Of a stretch of DNA of 64,000 nt, positions 15,173 through 23,986 are shown piece after piece. The number at the start of each line of letters is the position of its first letter. Positions within the stretch are counted from its first letter, which is position 1. This DNA comes from Paenibacillus tyrphae (GTDB lineage Bacteria > Bacillota > Bacilli > Paenibacillales > NBRC-103111). The DNA is taken from assembly GCF_024158745.1 (NCBI RefSeq), contig NZ_JAMZAW010000004.1:1-64000 (forward strand), given 5' to 3'. The position numbers and the translations under genes were made by a program. Under the pieces are notes generated by a model that worked only from the letters and a program-made list of their open reading frames with translations, searched no databases and was not told the origin of the DNA.

Positions 15173-16389
15173 TCCGCACTTGGATTGCCGATAGCGCCTT
15201 GGCGCAGGAAGGACGGTTTAAGATCAGCCGGGCAAGCTCGCAAATGCCCGTTCTGGGCCGAATCCGGGAACGGTTCGCGCTCGGGCAGCCGCTCAAGGGA
15301 CTGAAGATCGTCCTTGCTCTTCCTCTGGAAGCGGCGACAGCCTGTCTCGGGAAGACGCTCCAGGGCGGGGGCGCGGAAGTGGTCCTAACCGACGGCGGCC
15401 CCCTTTCGAACAATGGCGAGATAGGTGCCGCCTTGGCAGCCGACGGGATAACCGTGATCGCCGAATCCGATTCGGAGCCGGAGTCTGCCAAGGCACGGTT
15501 TTTCTGCGCCATGGAGACGGGGCCTCATCTGATCGTCGACGACAACGGGGAACTGATACGCACGCTTCAGTCGGAGCGCCCCGACTTGATGGCGGGCATT
15601 CGCGGCGCCGTAGCACGGACGAGAGCCGGCTTGCTGCGACTGACGAGACTGGAAAAGGAACAACGGCTTCCGTTTCCGATGATCGTTCTGGACGATGCGC
15701 TCGGCATGGATCCGTTCGACCGCCGGTGCGGCACCGTACCGTCCGTATGGGATGACTTGCTGCAAACGGCGGACTTCGCCGCAGCGGGCAAAACCGTCGT
15801 GGTCGCAGGCTACGGCCGGTGTGGCAAAGCGATCGCCATGCAGGCCAAAGCCCTCGGCGCCCATGTCGTGGTCGCGGAAATCGATCCCTGGAAGGCGGTC
15901 GAAGCTTTTATGGACGGCTGCCAAGTCATGCGCTTGCAGGAAGCGGCCTTGATCGGAGACCTTCTGATTACTGCGACCGGAGCTCAAGATACGATCGGCG
16001 GGAAGCATTACTTTTTGATGAAAGACGGCGTCTTGCTCTGCCAGGCAGGACTTCCCGGCGGCGAGATCAATACGAACGAGCTTGCGGATATCGCCGTATC
16101 GCACCGCACCGTTCGGGATAATCTAGAGCGGTACGAACTGATTGACGGTCGGAAAATTTATATTTATGACGCAAAGCCGCCCGTGAACAGGAGGTCCGCG
16201 GATGATGACTGCGCAGAGATGACCGACATGCGCTTGGCCATGCTGGCTTTGTCGCTCCAATACATGAACGAGCATTACGACCGGCTAGGCAATGAAATCA
16301 TGAAGGCGCCTTACTCGCTGGACGAGGAAATCGCGGTCTTAAAGCTTCAATCGCTCGGAGCGAATATCGACGAGGCTGCGGACCGATAG
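15160..16389 (+). CDS. AhcY-like protein lacking most SAH-hydrolase catalytic residues
   Basis: 409 residues, co-linear with the short bacterial adenosylhomocysteinases from end to end. The NAD fold is intact: VVVAGYGRCGKAIA at 213-226 and VVVAEIDPWKAVEA at 236-249, and so is the C-terminal Lys/Tyr-like tail. The active site is not. Compared with the family, the substrate-loop His is Leu or Pro (ALPLEAATA, 53-61), EETTTG is VARTRAG, the catalytic Lys before FDN is lost (GMDPFDRR, 182-189), GHFD is AGLPG and the late HP is DDCAEM. The Asp of DDNG and of FD remain. It may be a pseudoenzyme, sensor or a different NAD-dependent enzyme. Confidence 0.75.
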   Translation: MQAIVRTWIADSALAQEGRFKISRASSQMPVLGRIRERFALGQPLKGLKIVLALPLEAATACLGKTLQGGGAEVVLTDGGPLSNNGEIGAALAADGITVIAESDSEPESAKARFFCAMETGPHLIVDDNGELIRTLQSERPDLMAGIRGAVARTRAGLLRLTRLEKEQRLPFPMIVLDDALGMDPFDRRCGTVPSVWDDLLQTADFAAAGKTVVVAGYGRCGKAIAMQAKALGAHVVVAEIDPWKAVEAFMDGCQVMRLQEAALIGDLLITATGAQDTIGGKHYFLMKDGVLLCQAGLPGGEINTNELADIAVSHRTVRDNLERYELIDGRKIYIYDAKPPVNRRSADDDCAEMTDMRLAMLALSLQYMNEHYDRLGNEIMKAPYSLDEEIAVLKLQSLGANIDEAADR

Positions 16390-16394
16390 TCTGG

Positions 16395-17429
16395 TTATGG
16401 CTTTTTTAACAAATCAAGCAAGTCGAGACCAATCCGGTCGACGGAATCGCTCAAGAGACCGGACCGGTAATTCGAGAGCACGACGATGCCGGACGACCGG
16501 TCTTGATGAAATCCCATAAAACTGGAAAACCCATGCGTAGATCCGTTATGCCAAACGAACTTGCCGCGCTCGTCGATGATCCATCCCAGACCGACGCTGA
16601 TCGTCTTGCTGTGACGAGCATAGGCCTGTTGGCTGATCAACAGGTCCTGACACAGCTCTTCGTTGGGATGGTCGCCCAAATGGGCGGACAGGAACGTGAG
16701 CTGATCGTTGAGCGTGGAGCGAAGCGCTCCGGCCCCGGCATAATCGCGCAGCAGCGTCTCGGGCCGCTGCACGTCTTTCCCGGCATAACCCGGAAGCATT
16801 CTCGCCTGCTGCTTCAAAGTCAGCGTGATGCCCGTGTCCGGTAAATGAAGCGGTACACATAGACGTTCGGTGATGGCCGTCTTGTAGTCCGTTCCAAGCC
16901 ATCCCGCCAGAAGCCGGCCGAGTATCCCCGTTCCCTCGTTCGAATAACGAAATTTTCGCCCCACTTTGCCCGATGGTACGTTTTGCAGATAGGAAATGGC
17001 TTCCTGCAGCGTAAAGTGGCAGTATGGATCGCGATGCTGCGATTTATCGAAACGGTTGCGCCATGCTTTGAAGACCGGATAGCCCGGCAGCCCCGACGTA
17101 TGCGTGGCCAAATGGGCAAGCGTCACCGGATGACGGCCGGGAAGCGATGGCTCAAACTTCCCCAGCGAATCGTCCGGGCGGAGCGAGCCCTCGGCGATCA
17201 GCAACGTGAGCAGCGAGGTAGTAAATACTTTCGTGATCGAACCGATTTCGTACATAAGGTTGTCATAGGACACCGCTCCGAACGGCCGCAAATCCCCGAA
17301 GCCGAACACAAGCCTCTCCCCTCCGCACAAGATGCCGACCGACAGCACCGCATGTTTCCTTTTGCTGACATAAGGCTGAACGATACGCTCGACAGCTTGT
17401 TCAAAATTCGTCGTATGATTCACGCGCAA
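16395..17429 (-). CDS. serine hydrolase of the class C beta-lactamase/DD-peptidase family
   Basis: 344 residues from a TTG at 17429 (AGGAGATC upstream); a GTG at 17423 is possible. The family motifs are present: SITK (SxxK nucleophile), YSN (YxN) and HNGS (HxG). There is no signal peptide, so it is a cytoplasmic or peripheral esterase/peptidase-like member rather than an exported beta-lactamase. It lies 90 nt downstream of a MarR gene on the same strand and is probably co-regulated. The substrate cannot be read from sequence. Confidence 0.8.
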   Translation of the reverse strand: MRVNHTTNFEQAVERIVQPYVSKRKHAVLSVGILCGGERLVFGFGDLRPFGAVSYDNLMYEIGSITKVFTTSLLTLLIAEGSLRPDDSLGKFEPSLPGRHPVTLAHLATHTSGLPGYPVFKAWRNRFDKSQHRDPYCHFTLQEAISYLQNVPSGKVGRKFRYSNEGTGILGRLLAGWLGTDYKTAITERLCVPLHLPDTGITLTLKQQARMLPGYAGKDVQRPETLLRDYAGAGALRSTLNDQLTFLSAHLGDHPNEELCQDLLISQQAYARHSKTISVGLGWIIDERGKFVWHNGSTHGFSSFMGFHQDRSSGIVVLSNYRSGLLSDSVDRIGLDLLDLLKKP

Positions 17430-17519
17430 TCGAGTTGATCTCCTCTCTTGGAAGTCGTTTCGTTATAAACGATTAATCAATATTAATATTTTAGTAAACT
17501 TAATAATAGTTCAAAAAAA

Positions 17520-17972
17520 TTAGTCTCCTTTCGCCTGTTCCTCTTCAACAATCGCCTTCAGCTTCAAAACAATTTTTCTCAAAGTCAAAATATCGTCCAA
17601 CCCCAGCTTCGAATAGTAACGTTCAATAATGGAACGCTCGATCTGCTCGTTTCGGGCCATATATTCGGTGCCCCGCGAATCCAGCTCGACGATGATCTCC
17701 CTGCGGTTACTCGGATTGATCGACCGCTTAATGTACCCCGCTTTCTCCAGCTTGCCGAGAAATTGGCTGACGGCGCTCGGCGTAATTCCCATTTTATCAG
17801 CAATCTCGCCCGTATTAAGGCGGCCGTGCTCATGAACCATACCAAGTACAATGAGCTGCTTATCCGTAATCGTCTCATCGACCAACGCGGCATATTCCAG
17901 CGTTAGCATCACATTGGTGTCGTATTCGGCTTGGTTGATCTCTTTTACGTAACGGATCAGTTCTTCATTCAT
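17520..17972 (-). CDS. MarR-family transcriptional regulator
   Basis: 150 residues from the ATG at 17972 with AAGGTG 6 nt upstream. The winged helix is clear (LNTGEIADKMGITPSAVSQFLGKLEKAGYIKRSINPSNRRE, with the D/N-R-R wing), flanked by dimerisation helices. A TTAACT-N4-AGTTAA inverted repeat lies between its promoter region and start (17983-17998) and suggests autorepression. The serine hydrolase follows in the same direction. Confidence 0.85.
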   Translation of the reverse strand: MNEELIRYVKEINQAEYDTNVMLTLEYAALVDETITDKQLIVLGMVHEHGRLNTGEIADKMGITPSAVSQFLGKLEKAGYIKRSINPSNRREIIVELDSRGTEYMARNEQIERSIIERYYSKLGLDDILTLRKIVLKLKAIVEEEQAKGD

Positions 17973-17982
17973 CTTAATCACC

Positions 17983-17998
17983 TTAACTATTAAGTTAA
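17983..17998. promoter_or_regulatory. inverted repeat, putative MarR operator
   Basis: TTAACT-ATTA-AGTTAA, perfect arms, placed just upstream of the MarR ribosome site. A further AGTTTA lies at about 18009. Assignment by position. Confidence 0.5.
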
Positions 17999-18185
17999 CT
18001 TCACTATTAGTTTACCCGTTTTCCCGGCCGCATGTCAAATTTACCGAAGCCAGCCGATAAATCAATCCCGGAGCGGATGCGAAATTCGCAAGAAGCCCCT
18101 CTTTGAGGTTTCGCCGCATAGGGTCGCGGAATATAGTGGTTTATGCCACTGCGTGGGCTGCGCACGATCCTAGGAGGAATGAACG

Positions 18186-19157
18186 TTGAGCGAGAAATCT
18201 CCTTTTACGAAGGACGATATTACCTACGCCCTTTTCGACATCGATCCCGCCGCTTATTACCAGGAACGATACGCATACAACAATGTGATGGGTGTCGTAG
18301 CGAACGAGAGTCGGGCAACGCGGAACACGCTTGTCTACCAAAAAGCGCATTACCTGTATGAAGCGCTTCGCCGCTGCTTGTCCGACACAGCAAACAACCC
18401 GGTCAAGGTGCTCGAAGTCGGATGCGGCTCCGGAACCTTTGGCGCAAGATTGAAGCATTTTTTCCCGGAAATTGAATTGTTCGGCGTCGATATGAGCTCA
18501 AGCTGCATTGAGATCGCCAAGCAGAACGGCTTCGACCATGCGGTGACGTACGATGTCGTGCAAGGGCTGCCGTATGCCGACAACGAGTTCGACTTCATTT
18601 ATACGATGGACTTCTTCGGTCATGTCGAATTCCGGAGCAAGGATCGAATGATTGCGGAACTAAGCCGCATTACGAAGCCCGGCGGATACGGCTTTCACGG
18701 GATTGAGTCGGGGTTTATCGACTATCTGAACTGCAACCCCAAGAACCCGGACGATATCGTGCGCAAATACGTGTACATGGAAGGACACGTCGGCGTCGAA
18801 ACGTTGGAAGATATCCTCGACCGGTTTGCCAAGCACTTCGAAATCGTTCAAGCGTTCCCTTTTCCGATCCGCCCTCTTCTCAATATCAGCAATATTCTCA
18901 ACAGCCGGTTCTGGGGAGAGGAATTCTGCTCGGCGTTCGCCGACATCGACAATCCGACGAGCCGCGTCGCAGCAGACCTTGTCATGGGTTGGTTCAACAA
19001 ATATTTAACCGATCAAATGCTGCAAATCTACGGCAACGAGCTCACGCAATCCCGCGTTGCGGATACGGGTAATCCCGCTTTAAACCGGTTTATCGACACG
19101 CTGCTGCAAGGCTGCGGCTTCTCGATGACCACCTTGCGGAAGAAGCCTCAAGCTTAG
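18186..19157 (+). CDS. class I SAM-dependent methyltransferase
   Basis: 323 residues. TTG start with AGGAGG 8 nt upstream; the nearby ATG is in another frame. Motif I is KVLEVGCGSGTFG, motif II ELFGVDMS, and the catalytic-side strand is YADNEFDFIYTMDFFGHV. The C-terminal 120 residues look like a substrate domain. Small-molecule or sugar methylation is plausible. A sulfotransferase gene converges on it from the other strand, and an APS kinase gene lies beyond. Confidence 0.75.
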   Translation: MSEKSPFTKDDITYALFDIDPAAYYQERYAYNNVMGVVANESRATRNTLVYQKAHYLYEALRRCLSDTANNPVKVLEVGCGSGTFGARLKHFFPEIELFGVDMSSSCIEIAKQNGFDHAVTYDVVQGLPYADNEFDFIYTMDFFGHVEFRSKDRMIAELSRITKPGGYGFHGIESGFIDYLNCNPKNPDDIVRKYVYMEGHVGVETLEDILDRFAKHFEIVQAFPFPIRPLLNISNILNSRFWGEEFCSAFADIDNPTSRVAADLVMGWFNKYLTDQMLQIYGNELTQSRVADTGNPALNRFIDTLLQGCGFSMTTLRKKPQA

Positions 19158-19184
19158 CGTCTACGAGGCAGGTTCTCGGGCAAA

Positions 19185-19218
19185 GTCAGGAGCCTTTTCA
19201 ACGAAGAAGTCTCCTGAC
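19185..19218. terminator. hairpin between convergent genes
   Basis: GTCAGGAG pairs with CTCCTGAC. It lies between the methyltransferase stop (19157) and the sulfotransferase stop (19228). T-runs are weak. Confidence 0.5.
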
Positions 19219-19227
19219 TGCATCCAT

Positions 19228-19968
19228 TTAATCGATGTAGCTAAGCCGCTCCATCCCTTCCTGACATATCGCCCGGATTTGCTCGATATCGATGGCCGGC
19301 CGTTCGGTACGGGTACTGTTCAAATTCACGTCCAGCACGTTGTCGATCTCGTCGCGCGAAACGTCGGCCAGCTTCGCCAGCAGGCCGAGCGCGGTTTCGT
19401 CCCGCTCGACAAGCTCCTCGTACCGCAGCAGATGAATGCCCCGGTCCGGATCGTGAAGCTCCGCATACTGCAGCGCCCGCTCGTTCCAGATCCGGGCGAA
19501 CAAGCCCGCATCCCCCGACCAGTAAGACGTTTCGCTTTTCCATACAGCAGCGGGATGACGGACCAACAGTACGATAACGGCGGCAGGGTAACATGATTTC
19601 AGCAGTTCGATTTCCTGTTTCCCGTAACGGACTTCCTTGAAGCCGATTCGGTCGTGATCGTCCCGGTGTTCCGCATACATGGCGCTGAAGCATGCCTTGA
19701 GGGCTTGCGCGACCCCTTCCCTGATTCGCTCCACATCGGGCGACATATTGGCAATCCAAGTGTTCGGATCCTCGCCGCTCTTGAAGTAAGCTTCCTTTTC
19801 CTCCCTGCCTTGGATCGAGAAGTATCCCGCCAGCTCGCCGATTCTGACGAATTCGGATACGATTCCCCCGTGCTCTCCCCAAATCAGCGTTTTCCGGCGG
19901 GCATTGAAAATGCGCTGGACCAGGGTTGAGCCCGTACGGTTGGCGACGGCCGAGATGATGACATCCAT
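19228..19968 (-). CDS. sulfotransferase-like protein
   Basis: 246 residues. Residues 8-20 (ANRTGSTLVQRIF) match the 5'-phosphosulfate loop of PAPS-dependent sulfotransferases, and VLLVRHPAAVWKS (about residue 130) matches the 3'-phosphate-binding segment with its Arg and Ser. The family transfers sulfate from PAPS to a hydroxyl or amine on a sugar, lipid or metabolite. It is divergent from a PAPS-making enzyme gene, 126 bp away, which strengthens the call. Acceptor unknown. Confidence 0.75.
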   Translation of the reverse strand: MDVIISAVANRTGSTLVQRIFNARRKTLIWGEHGGIVSEFVRIGELAGYFSIQGREEKEAYFKSGEDPNTWIANMSPDVERIREGVAQALKACFSAMYAEHRDDHDRIGFKEVRYGKQEIELLKSCYPAAVIVLLVRHPAAVWKSETSYWSGDAGLFARIWNERALQYAELHDPDRGIHLLRYEELVERDETALGLLAKLADVSRDEIDNVLDVNLNSTRTERPAIDIEQIRAICQEGMERLSYID

Positions 19969-20094
19969 TCCGATTTCCCCTTTTCGTTCAATATGGCATC
20001 CGAATCCGGATGCGGTTCGTTAACCATAGGTGCCATCTTCAAGCTTCTTTCTTATGTCTATGTCCGTCAAATTTAAAAAGAAGGAGAATTGCAT

Positions 20095-20631
20095 ATGTCT
20101 AGCGGAGCTACAGTTTGGTTAACCGGTCTGTCCGGCGCCGGAAAATCAACGATCTGCCGGCTGGTCGAAGAAAAGCTCGCAGCCGCCGGATTCCCCGTCG
20201 AGCGGTTGGACGGCGACGAAGTAAGGCGGCAGCTTTGCGCCGATCTTGGCTTCTCGCGCGAAGACCGGTTCCGAAACATCGAGCGGGTGGCCTACGTGGC
20301 CAATCTGCTCACCCGCAACCGGGTTATCGTACTGGCCTCTTTTATATCCCCCTACCGGTCCATGAGAGACTATGTACGCCGGGAGACCGATCCTTTCATC
20401 GAAGTATATGTGAAATGTTCGCTGGAGGAATGCATCCGCAGGGACGTCAAAGGACTTTACCGGAAGGCGATAGACGGGGAAATTGCTCATTTCACGGGGA
20501 TTTCCGATCCTTATGAGGAGCCGGAGCAGCCCGAGCTTGTCGTCGATACGGAACAGGAAACCGAAGAAGCAAGCGCAGCCAAAGTCGTGGAATATTTAAT
20601 CGCGAGGGGTTACATCAACGCGTGCATCTGA
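20095..20631 (+). CDS. cysC: adenylylsulfate (APS) kinase
   Basis: 178 residues from the ATG at 20095 with AAGGAG 8 nt upstream. P-loop GLSGAGKST, then DGDEVRRQL, the FSREDRFRNIERV loop, and ASFISPYRSMRD, all conserved in CysC. It phosphorylates APS to PAPS in the cytoplasm. No ATP sulfurylase or PAPS reductase gene is adjacent, so the PAPS may serve sulfation rather than assimilation; the divergent sulfotransferase gene supports that. Confidence 0.9.
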   Translation: MSSGATVWLTGLSGAGKSTICRLVEEKLAAAGFPVERLDGDEVRRQLCADLGFSREDRFRNIERVAYVANLLTRNRVIVLASFISPYRSMRDYVRRETDPFIEVYVKCSLEECIRRDVKGLYRKAIDGEIAHFTGISDPYEEPEQPELVVDTEQETEEASAAKVVEYLIARGYINACI

Positions 20632-20662
20632 GTAAACCGCCCCTCGTCTCGCTCTCAAAAAA

Positions 20663-20710
20663 AAGAGGACAGGTCCGTCCCGCTTCCCGCGGAACTCCCT
20701 GTCTCCTCTT
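20663..20710 (-). terminator. intrinsic terminator for the azlCD operon
   Basis: AAGAGG-ACAGG pairs with CCTGT-CTCCTCTT (2-nt bulge). A run of eight T on the minus strand follows. It may also act for cysC. Confidence 0.65.
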
Positions 20711-20720
20711 GATGCTCATT

Positions 20721-21059
20721 TCATGACAAGGCAAGCAGCGAGGAAAGATAACGGAACAGCATCGTCGCCGCAATGCCCGTCACAACCGTACCCAACAAGC
20801 TCCGTGTGAAATAAGCTACGGCAAATGCCGGAACGGCGGCCAGCAGAGCAACAGGCTGCGGCGAGAAGGCGCCTTTCGAAACGAGCAGCTCTTGCGCCAG
20901 CAAGGCGGACATCACGGCAATCGGGATATGACCGAGCCAGCGCAGCCCCCAATCCGGCAGCCGGATGCGGCTTAGCACGATAAGCGGCAATATTCTCGGG
21001 AGCAGCGTTACGAGCGACGCTCCCAGAAGCATCCATAGAAAGCTCGGCCTTATTTCCAT
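20721..21059 (-). CDS. azlD: AzlD-family small transporter subunit
   Basis: 112 residues, mostly hydrophobic with about four membrane segments and the conserved start region (LLGASLVTLLPRILPLIVL). AzlD is the small partner of AzlC in branched-chain amino-acid export. The start overlaps the azlC end by 10 nt. Confidence 0.85.
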   Translation of the reverse strand: MEIRPSFLWMLLGASLVTLLPRILPLIVLSRIRLPDWGLRWLGHIPIAVMSALLAQELLVSKGAFSPQPVALLAAVPAFAVAYFTRSLLGTVVTGIAATMLFRYLSSLLALS

Positions 21060-21784
21060 TTTTCAATCCACACTCCTATACTTGCGGCAAACAAGATCGC
21101 GATCAGCACGCCTGCGCTTTCGGATATAAAAACACTTCCGGCAATGGCCGTCACCACGGCGCTAAATGCAACGAGGATATCTACGCCGGGCTTCGACCGC
21201 TCCATCAGTTGAAGCATGAACAGCCCGATGAACATGGCAGGCAACGCATAGTCCAACCCGAATTTTTCCGGGTCGGGGATCCATTGACCGAAAATGCCCC
21301 CGGCCACATTGGCGACGAGCCAGTTGAGATAGGCGGTCACGTTTAAGCCGAACATCCACTTCTCACTGCCCTTGGACTTGCCCGTTAGTCGGGAAGCGGC
21401 TACGCCGAACGTCTCGTCGGTTAACAGGGAGCCGATCCCTGCATTTCTCCATATCGGCAGATGCCGAAAATAAGGCGCCAGCGCTGCGCTCATGAGAAGA
21501 TGGCGCAGGTTGACGAAAAATACGGTAAAAATGATAGCCGTGGAGGGGCTGCCCGCCGCCATCATGCCGGCAGCGATGAACTGCGCCGAACCGGCATACA
21601 GCAGCAAGGACATCAGCGCAATTTCGGCAAGGGACATACCCGCCGTCTTCTCGACGACGCCGGCCGCGAATCCGATGCTCAAATAGCCCAGCACCGTAGG
21701 CAAGCAGTCCTTCACGCCTTGAATAAAGCCTTCTTCGTTTCCGGTACTTCCCGGGTAAACCGCATGCATTGGCTTCTCGCTCAT
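21050..21784 (-). CDS. azlC: AzlC-family branched-chain amino-acid exporter
   Basis: 244 residues with several hydrophobic segments. Diagnostic stretches are VLGYLSIGFAAGVVEKTAGM, LLLYAGSAQFIAAGM, FFVNLRHLLMS and DETFGVA. With AzlD it forms the LIV-E type exporter for branched-chain amino acids or analogues. It overlaps the regulator gene by 4 nt and azlD by 10 nt, so the three genes form one tight operon. Confidence 0.9.
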   Translation of the reverse strand: MSEKPMHAVYPGSTGNEEGFIQGVKDCLPTVLGYLSIGFAAGVVEKTAGMSLAEIALMSLLLYAGSAQFIAAGMMAAGSPSTAIIFTVFFVNLRHLLMSAALAPYFRHLPIWRNAGIGSLLTDETFGVAASRLTGKSKGSEKWMFGLNVTAYLNWLVANVAGGIFGQWIPDPEKFGLDYALPAMFIGLFMLQLMERSKPGVDILVAFSAVVTAIAGSVFISESAGVLIAILFAASIGVWIEKWK

Positions 21785-22605
21785 GATTCCTCCCGGGACT
21801 CGAACCGCTTTCCGGTCACGACATGAGTCAGAGCCGGGTTAATCCGCCACAGCGCATCCAGTTTCTCCGGACCGAATTGGGAAGTAATTTCTTCGAGCAT
21901 GATGTCGTGCCGGACATATTCCGTCGCCACCAGCACGAGAGCCGGGTCGTGCGTCTTGACCGCCCAAGCGGTCGATTCCCCCGAAAAATTGGCAATTAGC
22001 ACCTCTTCCCCGTCCCGGGCGGCAATCGTCAAGCAGCCGCCGGTACGCTCTTTCACCACCTCGGGCGTCATGTAGTCATGGTGAAACGTCGTCCCGATCT
22101 GCGTCTCCGGTGCCCCGAACAGAACGGAAAACACAGGAACGCCCTCCCGGAGATGACGCTCCACCGACGCCTTAACCTCGGGTACCTGCGGCTCCCAGAC
22201 GGAAAGCCACAGCTCCTTCTCCGCTCTGCCGATCAGATCAGCGATTTCGTTCATGACCGATTCGTCGCTGCGGATGTGCCAGATGACATCCATTTCCCGC
22301 TCCTGCTGAAGCATCGTCAACGATTTCTCCAAATACGCAAAGGACTGGTCGAATTGCTTCCTCAAACGGCCGATCCATTCGTCCGCCGGCACCGGAGCGT
22401 ATTTTACCGGCTCGGATGGGACAAGATGAACCGCGCCTTTGTCCATCAGCTTCCCGAGCACCTCGTAAATCATCGACCGGGGCACCCCCGAGCGCTTGCT
22501 TATTTCGTAGCCGGTGACAGGGTGCGATTTCAGCAGGCCGACGTAAGCCTTGCACTCGTATGGCGAAAGGCCGAGCTTTTGCAGTTCCTTGAATACGTCT
22601 TCCAT
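21781..22605 (-). CDS. TrmB-like transcriptional regulator
   Basis: 274 residues. The N-terminal winged helix (LGLSPYECKAYVGLLKSHPVTGYEISKRSGVPRSMIYEVLGKL) is typical of TrmB-type regulators. A coiled linker (about 85-105) and a ligand-binding domain (KELWLSVWEPQVPEVKASVE) follow. TrmB proteins in archaea sense sugars, but bacterial relatives sit with diverse transporters; the azlCD linkage suggests an amino-acid-related ligand. A 20-bp palindrome upstream (22626-22645) is the likely operator. Confidence 0.75.
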   Translation of the reverse strand: MEDVFKELQKLGLSPYECKAYVGLLKSHPVTGYEISKRSGVPRSMIYEVLGKLMDKGAVHLVPSEPVKYAPVPADEWIGRLRKQFDQSFAYLEKSLTMLQQEREMDVIWHIRSDESVMNEIADLIGRAEKELWLSVWEPQVPEVKASVERHLREGVPVFSVLFGAPETQIGTTFHHDYMTPEVVKERTGGCLTIAARDGEEVLIANFSGESTAWAVKTHDPALVLVATEYVRHDIMLEEITSQFGPEKLDALWRINPALTHVVTGKRFESREES

Positions 22606-22625
22606 AAATCCCTCTCATATCCTTA

Positions 22626-22645
22626 GTAGTTAGTATACTACCTAC
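22626..22645. promoter_or_regulatory. 20-bp inverted repeat, putative TrmB-type operator
   Basis: GTAGTTAGTA and TACTACCTAC are reverse complements at 9 of 10 positions with no spacer. The site lies 20 bp before the regulator start. Confidence 0.55.
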
Positions 22646-22696
22646 TTTAAACGAAAGGGATTCCGATTGTCAAAGTATATCTATTTGATGCCGGTC

Positions 22697-23926
22697 TTAC
22701 CTCGTAAAATACGAAGTGTTCACGTCCACCTGCTGAACGCCCATAGCAATCTTATTCCTCATCTGGAGAAAAAGCGGCGTCCGGCGCATCATCGGCGCGA
22801 GCATGCGCCGCAGTCTGAGCAGCGCCGGGGCCTTCATGGCGATCAAGCGGGCCTGCATCGCTTGCATGCTCTGAATTTCAGCCACCGCCGGCTTGCGGTA
22901 AAGCTCGTACGTTGTCAGAAGCTCGGCGGGCACAATGCCGCAGCCCCCGGATTCCAACGCCTTCATCACCGTATCGTGCGCGATGACCGCATCCTGAATG
23001 GCCAGACTGTTGCCCTGCCCGGAAAACGGCGAAGCGATATGCACCGCATCTCCAAGCAAGAGCAAGCCGTCCTTCACCCATGTATCGGTCATGCCAACCT
23101 GAATATCCAGCACCGAACACTGTTTAAAGCTCCTAAGATGATGAGGCAGCACGTTCTGCAGATCCGGCTCGACGGCAATCAAAGTGCGGACAAAATCCTC
23201 GATTCCTTTTTTCACGAGCTCCGGATACGTCTTTTTCGGAATCACCCAGCCGACCTGTACTTGATCCTCGCCTTTTGGAATATAGATCAGCATGCCTTCA
23301 TCTTCGATTTGAATTTGCAGCGGGTACTCCTTGCCCGGAACTTTGGGCATATCGAACCACACGAAGTCGAACTCAAACTTCCCCATCGTTTGGCTTAAGC
23401 CCGCCAGCTTGCGAATCGTGGAGTGGCGCCCGTCCGCCCCGGCGAGAAGCCGGCAGCGCATTTCGAGCTCTTCGCCCTCGTGATTTTTCGCAATCAAGCC
23501 GTGAACTGCACCCTCCTCTTCGATCAGGTCCGTCACCGCCGTCCCTCCGAAGTACGTAAAGTTAGGGTAACGGGCTGCCTGCCGGATGAAAAATTCCAGC
23601 AACGGAGGCTGCGGAATGTTCAGGCCGTAATTGTAAGGCGACTCCAGCTCGTCGAAACGAACCTCGAACAACGTCTTGCCGTGGTCTACGAACGTAAATT
23701 TGGACACATGCTGATGCGGAATATGTAAGATGTCCTCCAGCACACCGATCTGATCGAACACCTTAACGACGGACGGTTGAAAAAAATACCCCCGGAACTC
23801 GCGATCCAACCGGTTATGCCGTTCCAGCAGCGCCGTTCTCACGCCGCTCCGCGCAAGCAAATAACTGAGCATGCACCCTCCAGGTCCGGCTCCGACAACC
23901 GCGACGTCCACATCGATTATTTTCAT
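22697..23926 (-). CDS. FAD-dependent monooxygenase/oxidoreductase (UbiH/PHBH type)
   Basis: 409 residues. The N-terminal dinucleotide fold is VAVVGAGPGGCMLSYLLARSG with the acidic end of strand 2 (LLERH). The second FAD motif is LLLLGDAVHIASPFSGQGNS (GD-x3-P-x3-GQG), and AGADGRHST matches the DG motif. This layout is that of single-component aromatic or polyketide hydroxylases and halogenases. No FxxPxxSxG/KxWxWxIP halogenase signature is seen. It lies 60 nt downstream of a TetR gene on the same strand, suggesting inducible metabolism or detoxification. Confidence 0.8.
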   Translation of the reverse strand: MKIIDVDVAVVGAGPGGCMLSYLLARSGVRTALLERHNRLDREFRGYFFQPSVVKVFDQIGVLEDILHIPHQHVSKFTFVDHGKTLFEVRFDELESPYNYGLNIPQPPLLEFFIRQAARYPNFTYFGGTAVTDLIEEEGAVHGLIAKNHEGEELEMRCRLLAGADGRHSTIRKLAGLSQTMGKFEFDFVWFDMPKVPGKEYPLQIQIEDEGMLIYIPKGEDQVQVGWVIPKKTYPELVKKGIEDFVRTLIAVEPDLQNVLPHHLRSFKQCSVLDIQVGMTDTWVKDGLLLLGDAVHIASPFSGQGNSLAIQDAVIAHDTVMKALESGGCGIVPAELLTTYELYRKPAVAEIQSMQAMQARLIAMKAPALLRLRRMLAPMMRRTPLFLQMRNKIAMGVQQVDVNTSYFTR

Positions 23927-23986
23927 AACAAACCAGCCTCCATTTTAGCTTATTAAGTATTTAATTAATTAAATGGTTAAAAAAAT

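Noticed and set aside
15160-16389. Calling this gene a working S-adenosylhomocysteine hydrolase
   Set aside because: Co-linearity is good, but most catalytic positions are substituted.
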